From Erysipelotrichaceae bacterium (GTDB lineage Bacteria; Bacillota_I; Bacilli_A; Erysipelotrichales; Erysipelotrichaceae), in contig JAUNNY010000005.1 in NCBI GenBank assembly GCA_030531215.1, forward strand, positions 23,181 through 87,180: a DNA stretch of 64,000 nucleotides, read 5' to 3'. The translations under genes and the position numbers were made by a program. Every line of letters starts with the position of its first letter. Position 1 is the first letter of the stretch. Below, in pieces: positions 9,516 to 18,694 of the stretch. Under the pieces are notes generated by a model, which was given only the letters and a program-made list of their open reading frames with translations, was not told the DNA's origin and did not search any database.

Positions 9516-9816
9516 GTATGAATAATAATCGTATTTAGAATAAGTTTAGAACATTAATTGATTCTTATAATGATGTCTTAGTAGTAACTAGTGATAATCA
9601 ATATTTTTATAAAAATAATCATTAGAAGCAATTGTATATTTGATTAATAATTATTAAATGAATAAAAAAACTTATTATATTGGTGATAGATTGTTAAAGC
9701 AACTACTAGTAGAATATGTTTTAAAGTAATGAAGGTTTTTCACTTAATAAAAAGGATTATGATTATTGTATAAACAATCTAATTGACATACTAGATATTA
9801 AAGATAGAGGAGTACT
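9516..9816 (+). pseudogene. Probable decayed gene fragment, otherwise empty 300-bp gap
   Basis: No intact frame spans this stretch. On the plus strand it holds short readable pieces: one starting near 9518 (MNNNRI, stop, then NKFRTLIDSYNDVLVVTSDN), one at 9658-9729 (MNKKTYYIGDRLLKQLLVEYV), and a +1-shifted continuation (SNEGFSLNKKDYDYCINN) that runs to the TGA overlapping the next start. The compositions are protein-like and the pieces join by simple frameshifts. This suggests a decayed gene, but I do not recognise the family. Confidence 0.3.
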
Positions 9817-10431
9817 ATGAAACAATATGAAAGAATGATAGCCGGATTAATATATGATCCTAGTGATGAAGAGATAGTAAAAGAGCAAGTTCCATATCAG
9901 GACAAGTTATGGGAATTTAATAATCTAAAGCCTTCGCAAATAGAAGAAAAGACAAAGTATATGAAAGAGGTATTTGCGGAATGCGGAGAAAACAATTATA
10001 TAGAAATTCCACTTCGTGCAAACTGGGGCGGACATCATGTTCATTTTGGAAGTAACATCTATGCAAACTATAATCTAACTCTAGTTGATGATGGACACAT
10101 TTATGTTGGTGACAAAGTTCTATTTGGTCCTAATGTTACGATAGCTACTGCTAATCACCCAATAGAACCGTCTTTGCGTGGTAAGAATCTTCAATATAAT
10201 AAAGATGTCCATATCGGAGAAAATGTATGGATTGGAAGTGGCGTAATGATTATGCCTGGTGTAAGTATAGGCAAAAATTCTGTCATTGGAGCAGGAAGCG
10301 TCGTGACTAAAGATATTCCTGATAATGTGATAGCTGTAGGTAACCCTTGTCGCATTTTAAGAGATATTGGAGAACACGACAAAGAATATTTCTATAAAGA
10401 TGAAAAAATAGATTGGGAAAACTTAAAATAA
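9817..10431 (+). CDS. Maltose/galactoside O-acetyltransferase-like (LbH family)
   Basis: A 204-residue acyltransferase of the Maa/LacA type. The N-terminal helical Mac domain (MKQYERMIAGLIYDPSDEE) is followed by a left-handed beta-helix with hexapeptide repeats from about residue 60 to 185 (IYVGDKVLFGPNVTIA, VHIGENVWIGSGVMI, VSIGKNSVIGAGSVV). The catalytic His is in ATANHPI near residue 114. A GGAG site precedes the ATG. It transfers acetyl from acetyl-CoA to the 6-hydroxyl of a non-metabolised sugar in characterised members. It is the last gene before a strong convergent terminator. Confidence 0.88.
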   Translation: MKQYERMIAGLIYDPSDEEIVKEQVPYQDKLWEFNNLKPSQIEEKTKYMKEVFAECGENNYIEIPLRANWGGHHVHFGSNIYANYNLTLVDDGHIYVGDKVLFGPNVTIATANHPIEPSLRGKNLQYNKDVHIGENVWIGSGVMIMPGVSIGKNSVIGAGSVVTKDIPDNVIAVGNPCRILRDIGEHDKEYFYKDEKIDWENLK

Positions 10432-10458
10432 ATCACGCTATAATGCGTGATTTATTTT
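10425..10458. terminator. Bidirectional intrinsic terminator
   Basis: A perfect 14-bp stem (AAAATAAATCACGC with its complement, loop TATAAT) is flanked by A and T runs. It overlaps the stop codons of both convergent genes, the acetyltransferase and the GH2 enzyme, and so serves both strands. Confidence 0.85.
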
Positions 10459-12179
10459 GGATTCTTAGAGAATATTTTATTGTATTCATCGATAGGCAGT
10501 TTCATATTACGTTCCATATCAACTAGACCATTAATCTCTTGCATAACATCGGAGAATTGTGTGTAGCAGTAGCCACAACTATATGTTAATGATAATACTG
10601 CATCTACATGTTGAGTTATTCTTTCTTTTAATTCTTCAGCACTTTTTGCATCTGAATTGTATCCCCAACTTTCATTATCGCTATTAATAGCAATGCCACC
10701 AAATTCACTTACTAAAATAGGTTTATTTTCTAATGGAGTGATAGTTTGAATTGGCCTATTCCACATACCCTTTCTAGAAATTTCTTCAAAACTACTATAT
10801 TCTTTTTTAAACTGTTCTGGATCAGCAAAGTATTGATGGAATCCATAGATATCAGTCTTGGCGGATAATTCCCAACCATCATTTGTTGAAATGATTCTTG
10901 ACGGATCTATTGCTTTTGTATATTCATATATTGCATTCGCAAATTGAATCTGTTCGGTGTTGCTATAAATTTTTCTAACACCCCAAGATTCATTAATAGG
11001 TACATAAGCAATTATCGATGGGTGATTATAGTTTTGCATAACTATTTCTTTCCATTGTCTAAAATTATTATCTATAGAATTCAAATTGAAACAGTATGAA
11101 CTTGGCATTTCTAACCACACCAATAGTCCAATACGGTCCGCGTGATAATAGAATAATGGATCTTCACATTTTTGATGCATTCTTACACCATTAAAGCCCA
11201 TTTCTTTAATCATGGTTAAATCTTTAATAATTGCTTCTTCATCTAATGGCGTAGTTAAGGAATCTTTCCAATATCCTTGCTGAAGGATTAAACGTTGATA
11301 TATTGGTTTGTGATTTAAATATATATAATTATCTTTGATTTCTATTTTTCTTAGGCCAAAATATGAAGATACTTTATCAACGATATTATCATGATCGTAT
11401 AGATAGAATTTAATATCATATAAATTTGGTTTCTCAGGCGTCCAATAGGTTGTTTCATCAATATCATCTTCAGGTTTGATGGTTAAGGTTTCTTTTAGGT
11501 AATGATCATCATTAAGTGAAATAGTATAGTTTTTAACTATATTATTTTTATAAATTATTTCAACATCTAATTTACCAGTGACTGGTTTAGATAAATTCAT
11601 ATCCAAAGAAATCGTATTAGTATCTATATCTGGAAGAATACGGAAATAATCAATATATGTTTTTCCTGTAAACTCTAACCAACATGTACGATGAATGCCG
11701 CTAGTTTCAGTATACCAACAACGGTCTGGTTTATCTTTCCAATATTGTTTACCACGTGGTTTATCAGTATAACGATTATCAATTGCTTTTATGATAATTT
11801 TATTTTCTCCAGTATCTACATAATCGGTTATATCAACATCAATTTGACTATAACCGCCTTCGTGGTCTTTAATATGTTTTCCATTTACATAGATTGAACA
11901 AAAACTATCAACTGCACCAATTTTAAGTAAGATGGTATTTAGTAAATCTTCTTTGTTGATATTGATGCTTTTGCTATACCAAATGATCTCGTGATATTTT
12001 TGGACATTTATTCCACTAAGTTTGCTTTGATATGCGAAAGGAACATTTATTTTATAATCAGAAAAAATACCATTTATCTTTTCTAATTCTGTTGAAGAAC
12101 TTTCATCATCAAAACAAAAATTCCATTCACCATTTAACAATTTTATTTTTTCTCTTTTAAAATCAGGCCTTGGTATCAT
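10452..12179 (-). CDS. GH2 beta-galactosidase/beta-glucuronidase-family enzyme
   Basis: A 575-residue compact GH2 glycosidase without the extra C-terminal domains of LacZ. It has a jelly-roll sugar-binding domain (about 15-180, with the YHEIIWYSK and VNGKHIKDHEGGYSQ blocks), an immunoglobulin-like domain (about 180-285) and a TIM barrel. The acid/base Glu is in VPINESWG (about residue 397) and the nucleophile Glu in ILVSEFGG (about 492). The start at MIPRPDFKRE is chosen because AAAGGAG lies 8 nt upstream and the ATG overlaps the stop of the AraC gene as ATGA. There is no signal peptide, so it acts on imported sugar. The exact substrate is open. Confidence 0.9.
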   Translation of the reverse strand: MIPRPDFKREKIKLLNGEWNFCFDDESSSTELEKINGIFSDYKINVPFAYQSKLSGINVQKYHEIIWYSKSININKEDLLNTILLKIGAVDSFCSIYVNGKHIKDHEGGYSQIDVDITDYVDTGENKIIIKAIDNRYTDKPRGKQYWKDKPDRCWYTETSGIHRTCWLEFTGKTYIDYFRILPDIDTNTISLDMNLSKPVTGKLDVEIIYKNNIVKNYTISLNDDHYLKETLTIKPEDDIDETTYWTPEKPNLYDIKFYLYDHDNIVDKVSSYFGLRKIEIKDNYIYLNHKPIYQRLILQQGYWKDSLTTPLDEEAIIKDLTMIKEMGFNGVRMHQKCEDPLFYYHADRIGLLVWLEMPSSYCFNLNSIDNNFRQWKEIVMQNYNHPSIIAYVPINESWGVRKIYSNTEQIQFANAIYEYTKAIDPSRIISTNDGWELSAKTDIYGFHQYFADPEQFKKEYSSFEEISRKGMWNRPIQTITPLENKPILVSEFGGIAINSDNESWGYNSDAKSAEELKERITQHVDAVLSLTYSCGYCYTQFSDVMQEINGLVDMERNMKLPIDEYNKIFSKNPK

Positions 12180-13036
12180 TGGTTGGTCTCCTTTACATAA
12201 CAATCTTCACGATATTCCTGAGGTGTTAATCCCACCATCTTTTTAAAAATTCTTGAGAAGTAACATTTGTCGTTAAAGCCGACGAATGATGCAATCTCTT
12301 TTGAAGAATAACTTGTTCTTTCTAACAATGTTTTTGCTTGATCGATTCTAGTTTTAAGTATGTAATCGCGTATTGTTATTTGTTTACACTGTCTAAATAT
12401 TTTTGAGAAATAAGTTCTATCCAAAGATATAAAGTTAGTTACATCTTCTACTGTTATAGGTAACATATAGTGCATCTTTATGTAAGAGACTGCTTTTTCA
12501 ACATGTTCTTCTTGGATATTATGGGCAATTCTACGATCCTCATTTATTGATTTATTTATTAAGGAGAATATTTCGAATAATGATGAAGTAATTGAATAAC
12601 GATTAGCTTTGTTATTTTCGTTTATTAGTTTGATGCATTTTTCAATTTCTTCATGGATTGCGAGATTAGAGTTTATGTGCTGAACGCAATTATCTTTATT
12701 GAATCCTAGTTCATTGCATATCTCGTCACTGTGTTCGCCAATAAAAGAAAACCACGAGAAGTGAAACGGATCCCAAGAATTAGTCTTGTAGCTTACAAGC
12801 GTATCTGGGTATATTATGAAGATAGAGCCAGGCTTAAGTTCGTAGCTCTTATTATTTGCGATATACGTACCAGAACCAGAAATGATGTAATGTACTAGAT
12901 ATTCGTGTCTTATGTGTGGTTCCATAGAAAAAGATGGGTTGCATATCTCAGTACCACAATATTTCAAGTCAATACCTTTGTTGTTGAAGCAAGTGTTAAA
13001 CTCCTCAAGCTTCATTATTTCTACGGTGTTATCCAT
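12176..13036 (-). CDS. AraC-family transcriptional regulator
   Basis: A 286-residue regulator. It has an N-terminal cupin sensor domain (about 20-140; HIRHEYLVHYIISGSG and LKPGSIFIIYPD) and a C-terminal double helix-turn-helix domain (about 185-280; ITVEDVTNFISLDRTYFSKIF and SSKEIASFVGFNDKCYFSRIFKK). It ends in the family-typical VGLTPQEYR. It is co-transcribed with the GH2 gene (ATGA overlap) and divergent from a sugar ABC importer operon, so it likely responds to a sugar and controls one or both. TACAAT lies exactly 6 nt before the ATG and no ribosome site is present, suggesting a leaderless transcript. Confidence 0.9.
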   Translation of the reverse strand: MDNTVEIMKLEEFNTCFNNKGIDLKYCGTEICNPSFSMEPHIRHEYLVHYIISGSGTYIANNKSYELKPGSIFIIYPDTLVSYKTNSWDPFHFSWFSFIGEHSDEICNELGFNKDNCVQHINSNLAIHEEIEKCIKLINENNKANRYSITSSLFEIFSLINKSINEDRRIAHNIQEEHVEKAVSYIKMHYMLPITVEDVTNFISLDRTYFSKIFRQCKQITIRDYILKTRIDQAKTLLERTSYSSKEIASFVGFNDKCYFSRIFKKMVGLTPQEYREDCYVKETNQ

Positions 13037-13042
13037 ATTTTT

Positions 13043-13048
13043 ATTGTA
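13043..13048 (-). promoter_or_regulatory. -10 box of leaderless AraC gene
   Basis: TACAAT on the minus strand, separated from the ATG by exactly 6 nt (AAAAAT). Initiation 7 nt after the hexamer would fall on the A of the start codon. No convincing -35 was found. Confidence 0.45.
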
Positions 13049-13107
13049 TTAATATTCAAAATTGGTTGGATACATTATATCAATAAAAACAACACCAGTC
13101 CAATAAA

Positions 13108-13121
13108 TGTATACGCTTTCA
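13108..13121 (+). promoter_or_regulatory. cre-like catabolite site
   Basis: TGTATACGCTTTCA matches the CcpA consensus TGWAANCGNTNNCA with one mismatch. It covers the expected -35 region of the promoter whose -10 (TATAAT) is at 13137-13142, so bound CcpA would block the ABC importer operon when better sugars are present. Confidence 0.5.
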
Positions 13122-13136
13122 AATTTACTATCAAAA

Positions 13137-13142
13137 TATAAT
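13137..13142 (+). promoter_or_regulatory. -10 box for the ABC importer operon
   Basis: TATAAT about 45 nt before the binding-protein ATG. The -35 position is not consensus, consistent with activation by a regulator such as the divergent AraC protein. Confidence 0.45.
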
Positions 13143-13186
13143 TTAGGTGTAGAGATATTCTACTTACTAGAATGAAAGGAATAATT

Positions 13187-14470
13187 ATGAAAAAGATTTT
13201 AACTGTATTGTTATCTTTGCTTATGGTTTTATGTCTAGCTGCTTGTGGTTCAAACACTCCTGCAACTGAAGATGAAACTACAGAAGGCGATGGTAAGGTA
13301 ACTGTTCGCTTCATGGTAAACGGTTCAGCTGCTGAACTAGCTCTTTACCAAAAAGCTGTTGATGCATTTAATGCTCAATCTGAAACAACTGTTGTTGAAA
13401 TGATTGGCGATTCAGGTGATGATTTCGCTGCAGTATTAATGACTCAACTATCTACTAATGAAGCTCCAGATGTATTCTATTCTGATGAAAGCTCATTCGG
13501 TGAACTATGCAAATCTGATGTTTTATTAGACATCACTGATTATCTAGCTAATTCAACTGAGAACTTAACAAAAGCTGGTGTTCCTGCTAATGCTATCGAA
13601 TCATTCACATATGATGGTGGTTTAAGAGGTGTTCCAGTAGATGCTAACCCAGAAGTTATTTACTTCAATAAAACATTATTTAATGAATTAGGTATCAAGC
13701 TTCCAACTGAATACGTTGCAGAAGGTACTTGGACATTAGAAACATTCCAAGAAGTAATGACTCAATTAAAAGATGCTGGTAAGTATCCATTTGTATGGGA
13801 AAACTGGTGGGGTCCTATTTACTCATTCTTAATTAATAAGGGTGATAAATTATTTGATAATACTACTGCTCAAATCGACACTCCACGTGTTAACTATGGT
13901 ATGTCTTTCATTGAAAACAATGTTAAGAATGGTAACATCGTTTGGGCTGGTACTTTAGAATCTGGTGAATCAGCTGATTCATTATTCATTGCTGGTGATA
14001 CTGGTATGGTTTATGCAGGTAGATGGTGTCTTCCTGATTACGTAGATGCTGGTGTTGATTTCGATACTGTTATCTTCCCTTACTACGAGACTGCAGATCA
14101 AGCAACAAACACTGTTTGTTCTACACCAATGGTAATCAACTCTGCTACTGCTAACCCAGATAATTGTTGGGAATTCGTATCATTCTACTGCGGACCAGAA
14201 GGACAAAGAGTTCGTATGGATGGCCAAGGCAATGCTGTTCCTACAGTTCCAGGTCTAGAAGATATCGTTTTAACAGGTACTCCTGAAAATGCTCAAGCTT
14301 ACTTAGATGCATTAAATAATGGCTTCTACTACTCTAGAGAAGAAATGTTACATCCTGGATTATCAGATGCTATGAATGCTGAAATCGAAAAGATGTTAGT
14401 TGGTGACCAAGATGCTGCTGCTACTGTAGCTGCTATGCAAGCTGTTGCAACTGAACTATTAGGTGAATAA
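13187..14470 (+). CDS. Extracellular sugar-binding lipoprotein of ABC importer
   Basis: Captures a sugar outside the cell and hands it to the two permeases downstream. It is 427 residues: a signal peptide with a lipobox LAAC (lipidated Cys20), a short acidic linker, then a family-1 solute-binding fold (VTVRFMVNGSAAELALYQKAV onward, with the YTYDGGLRGVPVDANPEVIYFNK block typical of MalE/MsmE-like proteins). The start is the second ATG, preceded by AAAGGAA; an upstream in-frame ATG at 13172 overlaps that site. Codon use is strongly biased to A/T-ending preferred codons, which suggests high expression. Confidence 0.93.
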   Translation: MKKILTVLLSLLMVLCLAACGSNTPATEDETTEGDGKVTVRFMVNGSAAELALYQKAVDAFNAQSETTVVEMIGDSGDDFAAVLMTQLSTNEAPDVFYSDESSFGELCKSDVLLDITDYLANSTENLTKAGVPANAIESFTYDGGLRGVPVDANPEVIYFNKTLFNELGIKLPTEYVAEGTWTLETFQEVMTQLKDAGKYPFVWENWWGPIYSFLINKGDKLFDNTTAQIDTPRVNYGMSFIENNVKNGNIVWAGTLESGESADSLFIAGDTGMVYAGRWCLPDYVDAGVDFDTVIFPYYETADQATNTVCSTPMVINSATANPDNCWEFVSFYCGPEGQRVRMDGQGNAVPTVPGLEDIVLTGTPENAQAYLDALNNGFYYSREEMLHPGLSDAMNAEIEKMLVGDQDAAATVAAMQAVATELLGE

Positions 14471-14483
14471 TTAACTATCATTA

Positions 14484-14514
14484 TCAACAGACGGTTATAT
14501 AAGCCGTCTGTTGA
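14484..14514 (+). terminator. Intercistronic hairpin after the binding-protein gene
   Basis: An 11-bp perfect stem (TCAACAGACGG with its complement) around a 9-nt loop sits between the binding-protein and permease genes. It lacks a run of six T residues. It is more likely a 3'-end stabiliser or partial terminator that keeps binding-protein mRNA above permease mRNA, as known for malE-malF-type operons. Confidence 0.6.
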
Positions 14515-14540
14515 TTATTTAAGATAAACGGGGAGGTACA

Positions 14541-15431
14541 ATGAAAAAGAAAAAAAGTAAGCTAAATCGAGATAGAGCAATAGCTGGTGTATTTTTCTCG
14601 TTGCCACAAGCTATCAGCTTGTTTTTCTTGGGAATTCTTCCTATTTGTACAGCGTTTATCTTAAGTATGTTTGATTGGAATGGTTTTAGAGCCCCAGTCT
14701 TTGTTGGCTTAGATAATTTTAAATATATTTTTGGTCACGATGATTTAGGAATCGCCTTTAAAAATACTTTATATTACACATTAATATATGTTCCACTAAA
14801 TATCGTTTTATCTTTATTGCTTGCAATTTTGCTTAATAAAGCTAAAGGCAAATTATTTTATCGTGCTGTATTCTTTTTGCCACAAGTAGTAACTTCTGTA
14901 GCAATTGCGGTCATTTGGTGTTGGATTTTCCAACCTCAATACGGAATTTTAAATGTTATTTGTCAATTCCTTGGCTTAGAAACTCACGAATGGCTTCGTG
15001 ATCCAAGTAGAGTTATGCCGGCAATTATAGCAATGAGTGTTTGGTGGGGTTTAGGCTACAATACTGTATTATTCTTAGCCTCTTTACAAAATGTTCCAAA
15101 AACATATTTGGAAGCTGCAGAAATTGATGGCTGTAATAAATGGGAACAATTCCTTCATATTACATTACCTATGATTTCTCCTACTACGTTGTTGGTAACA
15201 ATTACATCGTTGATTAATTCTTTCCAAGTATTTGATCAATGTTACTTATTAACAAATGGCGGTCCTGCCAAGAGGACTTATACAATGGCGATATATATTT
15301 ACGATACGGCATTTAAGCAATTCAAATTAGGAAGAGCATCTGCTATATCACTGATTATGTTTGTTGTTATTGTCATTGTTTCTGTTATTCAATTTATCAT
15401 TTCTGAGAAATGGGTAAATTATGATGCGTAG
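14541..15431 (+). CDS. Sugar ABC transporter permease (MalF/UgpA type)
   Basis: A 296-residue inner permease with six membrane spans. The EAA loop that contacts the ATPase reads EAAEIDGCNKWEQFLHITLPM (residues 194-214). The N terminus FFSLPQAISLFFLGILP is typical of the MalF-like permease of family-1 (CUT1) importers. GGGGAGG lies just upstream of the ATG. It follows the binding protein and pairs with the next permease. No ATPase gene is present in this operon or anywhere in the window. Confidence 0.93.
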   Translation: MKKKKSKLNRDRAIAGVFFSLPQAISLFFLGILPICTAFILSMFDWNGFRAPVFVGLDNFKYIFGHDDLGIAFKNTLYYTLIYVPLNIVLSLLLAILLNKAKGKLFYRAVFFLPQVVTSVAIAVIWCWIFQPQYGILNVICQFLGLETHEWLRDPSRVMPAIIAMSVWWGLGYNTVLFLASLQNVPKTYLEAAEIDGCNKWEQFLHITLPMISPTTLLVTITSLINSFQVFDQCYLLTNGGPAKRTYTMAIYIYDTAFKQFKLGRASAISLIMFVVIVIVSVIQFIISEKWVNYDA

Positions 15432-15442
15432 AGGTGAAGAAG

Positions 15443-16300
15443 ATGAAGAATAAAAAATTACAAATCTCCATTTCTGCTGGGAAAATAATAACATTCACTC
15501 TTTCTCAATTGATATTGATTATCTTGGCAATCATGTCATTATTCCCGTTTATATGGATGTTGGCATCTTCGTTAAAAACTAATGCCGAGATGTTCCAATT
15601 TCCACCAAAGATATTTCCAGAGATTCCACAGTGGAGCAACTATCCAAAGGTATTCGAATCAGTTAACTTTGGTCAAGCGTTCTTAAATAGTGTTAAGCTT
15701 GCGGTGATAAATACATTCGGACAAGTTCTTACTTCGGCTATGGCTGGATATGCACTTGGTAAATTGAAATTTAAAGGAAGCAATCTATTGTTTAGCGGTT
15801 TTATTGGTGTAATGATGGTTCCATATACAGTCATAGTTATTCCAATCTTCGCTATGTTCTCTAAAATGGGATTAATTGATTCTCATTTAGGTATTATTCT
15901 AATGACGTTTGCGTATATGCCTATGGGTGTATTCTTGTGTCGCCAATTTATAATGTCTTTACCTAACGAATTATTTGATGCAGCTATTATTGATGGTGCT
16001 AGTTACTTAAGAATATTCTTTACAGTAGTTATTCCATTAATAAAACCCGCTATCGCTTCATTAGCTGTATTCTCGTTCTTGTGGAATTGGAATAGTTATT
16101 TTACTCCGATGATATTCCTAACATCGCCAGATAAGTTTACTGTTCCATTAACTTTACAAATGTTTAAGGGCAAGCATTCAGCTGACTGGTCATTAATCAT
16201 GGCAGCCTCTACGATATCAGTTTTACCAGTACTGATCGTATATATGTTTGGCCAAAATTATATCGTTGAAGGTATAACAATCACTGGTATGAAATCTTAG
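15443..16300 (+). CDS. Sugar ABC transporter permease (MalG type)
   Basis: A 285-residue partner permease with six membrane spans and the EAA-like loop DAAIIDGASYLRIFFTVVIPL. It ends in the family-typical IVEGITITGMKS, which points to a CUT1 carbohydrate importer. The start is the ATG at 15443, preceded by AGAGGTG. An upstream in-frame GTG is part of that ribosome site. Confidence 0.93.
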   Translation: MKNKKLQISISAGKIITFTLSQLILIILAIMSLFPFIWMLASSLKTNAEMFQFPPKIFPEIPQWSNYPKVFESVNFGQAFLNSVKLAVINTFGQVLTSAMAGYALGKLKFKGSNLLFSGFIGVMMVPYTVIVIPIFAMFSKMGLIDSHLGIILMTFAYMPMGVFLCRQFIMSLPNELFDAAIIDGASYLRIFFTVVIPLIKPAIASLAVFSFLWNWNSYFTPMIFLTSPDKFTVPLTLQMFKGKHSADWSLIMAASTISVLPVLIVYMFGQNYIVEGITITGMKS

Positions 16301-16327
16301 GAATTATTAATAAGGAGATAAATTAAT

Positions 16328-17656
16328 ATGCCAAAAATTACTTTTATGGGCGCTGGAAGTACAATCTTTGCTAAGAACGTCCTAGGTGACTGTATGATGA
16401 CACCTGAAATCAAAGACCTAGATATTGCGTTATACGATATCGACCCTGTAAGACTAGAAGACTCTAGGATGATGCTTGAAAACATCAAGAAAAATACAGG
16501 AAGAAAAGATGTAACTATCAATGCATATAAAGATCGAAAAGAAGCATTAAGAGATGCAAAGTATGTTGTAAATGCTATTCAAGTTGGTGGCTATGAACCA
16601 TGTACGGTAACAGATTTTGAAATTCCTAAGAAATATGGTTTACGCCAAACTATTGCTGATACATTAGGAATTGGTGGTATCTTTAGAGCTTTACGTACTA
16701 TTCCAGTACTTGAAGATTTTGCTAGAGATATGGAAGAAGTGTGTCCTAATGCTTTATTCCTAAATTACGCTAATCCAATGGCTATGCTTAGTGGTTATCT
16801 ACAAAGATATACAAAGATTAATACTGTTGGTCTATGTCATTCTGTGCAAGTGTGTATTCCACAATTGTTTGAATCAATTGATATGAAAGAATTAATTGAT
16901 GAAACAATGTATGATATCGCTGGTATAAACCATCAAGCATGGTTATTAAGAGTTGAAGATGGAAAGGGTAATGACTTATATCCAGAAATCAAGAGAAGAT
17001 GTGCTGCATTCTTAAAAGGTGAAGCTCCTCAGTATAAATCTGATTGGGATAGAGTACGTTATGAAATGATGTTGAACTTTGGTTACTACATTACTGAATC
17101 ATCTGAACATAACGCTGAATATACCCCTTGGTTTATTAAAAAAGATCATCCAGAATTAATAGATAGATTTAATATACCTCTAGATGAATATCCTAGAAGA
17201 TGTATCAAACAAATCAACGATTGGAAAGAAATGAGAGAAAAGCTTGTTAACGATACAGATCTAACTCATGAAAGAAGTAGAGAATACGCTTCTCACATCA
17301 TTGAATCAATTGAAAATGATCATCCATATAGAATTCATGGTAATGTTCAAAATAATGGTTTAATATCTAATCTTCCACACAATGCGTGCGTTGAAGTACC
17401 ATGTTTAGTTGATAGAGCAGGAATTCATCCATGTTATGTCGGAGATCTTCCTGAACAATGTGCTGCAATCAATAGAACAAATATCAATGTTCAATTAATG
17501 ACGATTCAAGCTGCTCATACACACAAGAAAGAAGATGTTTATCGTGCAGCTATGTTAGATCCACATACAGGCAGTGAACTAACAATTGATGAAATTAAAG
17601 CAATGTGTGATGATTTATTCGAAGCACATAAAGATTGGATGCCTGAATATAAGTAG
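16328..17656 (+). CDS. GH4 glycosidase (alpha-galactosidase MelA-like)
   Basis: A GH4 enzyme, which cleaves by NAD-dependent oxidation and elimination and needs a divalent metal. It is 442 residues. The N-terminal Rossmann loop is FMGAGSTIFAKNVLGD (6-21). The metal ligands are expected to be Cys170 in GLCHSVQ and His202 in INHQAW. The CHSVQ form resembles alpha-galactosidases rather than the 6-phospho-glucosidase branch. AAGGAG lies upstream of the ATG. It sits between an unphosphorylating ABC importer and two NAD(P)-dependent dehydrogenases, fitting a non-phosphorylated alpha-glycoside substrate. Substrate assignment is tentative. Confidence 0.85.
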   Translation: MPKITFMGAGSTIFAKNVLGDCMMTPEIKDLDIALYDIDPVRLEDSRMMLENIKKNTGRKDVTINAYKDRKEALRDAKYVVNAIQVGGYEPCTVTDFEIPKKYGLRQTIADTLGIGGIFRALRTIPVLEDFARDMEEVCPNALFLNYANPMAMLSGYLQRYTKINTVGLCHSVQVCIPQLFESIDMKELIDETMYDIAGINHQAWLLRVEDGKGNDLYPEIKRRCAAFLKGEAPQYKSDWDRVRYEMMLNFGYYITESSEHNAEYTPWFIKKDHPELIDRFNIPLDEYPRRCIKQINDWKEMREKLVNDTDLTHERSREYASHIIESIENDHPYRIHGNVQNNGLISNLPHNACVEVPCLVDRAGIHPCYVGDLPEQCAAINRTNINVQLMTIQAAHTHKKEDVYRAAMLDPHTGSELTIDEIKAMCDDLFEAHKDWMPEYK

Positions 17657-17665
17657 GAGAAAATT

Positions 17666-18670
17666 ATGGCAAAAAAGAAAAAAATTAGAGTAGCAGTTTG
17701 TGGTATGGGTAATATGGGTCGTTGTCATAGTGACCATATGTTAAAAATTGATGATGTTGAATTAGTTGCCTTATATGATGACTTTGGCACACCTGCTGAA
17801 AGATTCAAAGAAGAACACAATCTAATATGTAATGTTTATTCTGATTATGATTTAATGCTAGAAAAAGAAAAGATTGATGCAATCTATATTTGTCTTCCTC
17901 CTTTCTGCCATAATGGTCAAGTTGAAAAAGCAGCTAAGAAAGGTATTCATGTATTTATAGAAAAACCAATTGCATTAACTCTTGAAAGAGGCAAATCAAT
18001 GGTTAAAGCGATTGAAAAAGCTGGTGTTATTTCTCAAGTAGGTTATCAAATGCGTTTCGGCAATGCTGTAAAACGTTTCTTAGATTTAGTTGAATCTGGT
18101 GAAGCTGGTCAGCCAATGTTATTCTCTGCTTCATATGAATGCAATAGTTTGCATAGTGATTGGTGGAGAGTTAAAGAAAAATGTGGTGGTCAGTTATTTG
18201 AACAAGTAATTCATTTATATGATATGGCTCAATTTTTAATGGGCAAAGCAAAAGATTGTTCCGGCAGAGTTGCGAACCTAGGACATAAACAAGTGCCTGG
18301 ATACACAATTGAGGATACAAGTATTGCGAATATCGTATTCGCAAATGGAACATTAGGATGTATCACTGGTTCTAACTGTGCCGTAAAAAATCAATGGAAT
18401 GCTAGATTCAGAATTATTTGTGAAAACTTTACCGCTGATTTTGTAGACCAAAATCATGCAACAATTACTTGGACAAATAAGAATGAAGGTAGTGTTGAAA
18501 AGATAGATGGAACTAATGATGTATCAATGATGGAAGATGAATATTTCATCAACACCATCAAGGGTAAAAACAAACCATTCGCAACAATTAGAGAAGGATT
18601 TGAAGATTTGAAGCTTGTAGCATCTGTAGTTGAATCATCAGAAAATGGTGGTAAGGTCGTTAGACTTTAA
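17666..18670 (+). CDS. Gfo/Idh/MocA-family sugar oxidoreductase
   Basis: A 334-residue NAD(P)-dependent dehydrogenase. The N-terminal Rossmann fold has VCGMGNMGRCHSDHM (residues 11-25), and the catalytic Lys is in the family signature FIEKPIAL (about 95-102). The C-terminal beta-sheet domain carries GGQLFEQVIHLYDMAQFLMG, where the His acts in catalysis in characterised members. It lies 9 nt after the GH4 gene and before an MDR dehydrogenase. Family members oxidise or reduce sugars, inositols or 3-keto-sugars, so a step after GH4 cleavage is likely. Confidence 0.88.
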   Translation: MAKKKKIRVAVCGMGNMGRCHSDHMLKIDDVELVALYDDFGTPAERFKEEHNLICNVYSDYDLMLEKEKIDAIYICLPPFCHNGQVEKAAKKGIHVFIEKPIALTLERGKSMVKAIEKAGVISQVGYQMRFGNAVKRFLDLVESGEAGQPMLFSASYECNSLHSDWWRVKEKCGGQLFEQVIHLYDMAQFLMGKAKDCSGRVANLGHKQVPGYTIEDTSIANIVFANGTLGCITGSNCAVKNQWNARFRIICENFTADFVDQNHATITWTNKNEGSVEKIDGTNDVSMMEDEYFINTIKGKNKPFATIREGFEDLKLVASVVESSENGGKVVRL

Positions 18671-18694
18671 CAATAGATAAGAGGGAGAAAATAT

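Noticed and set aside
14484..14514. True operon terminator after the binding-protein gene.
   Set aside because: It lacks a T run and the permeases that follow need the same promoter; an intercistronic stabiliser fits better.
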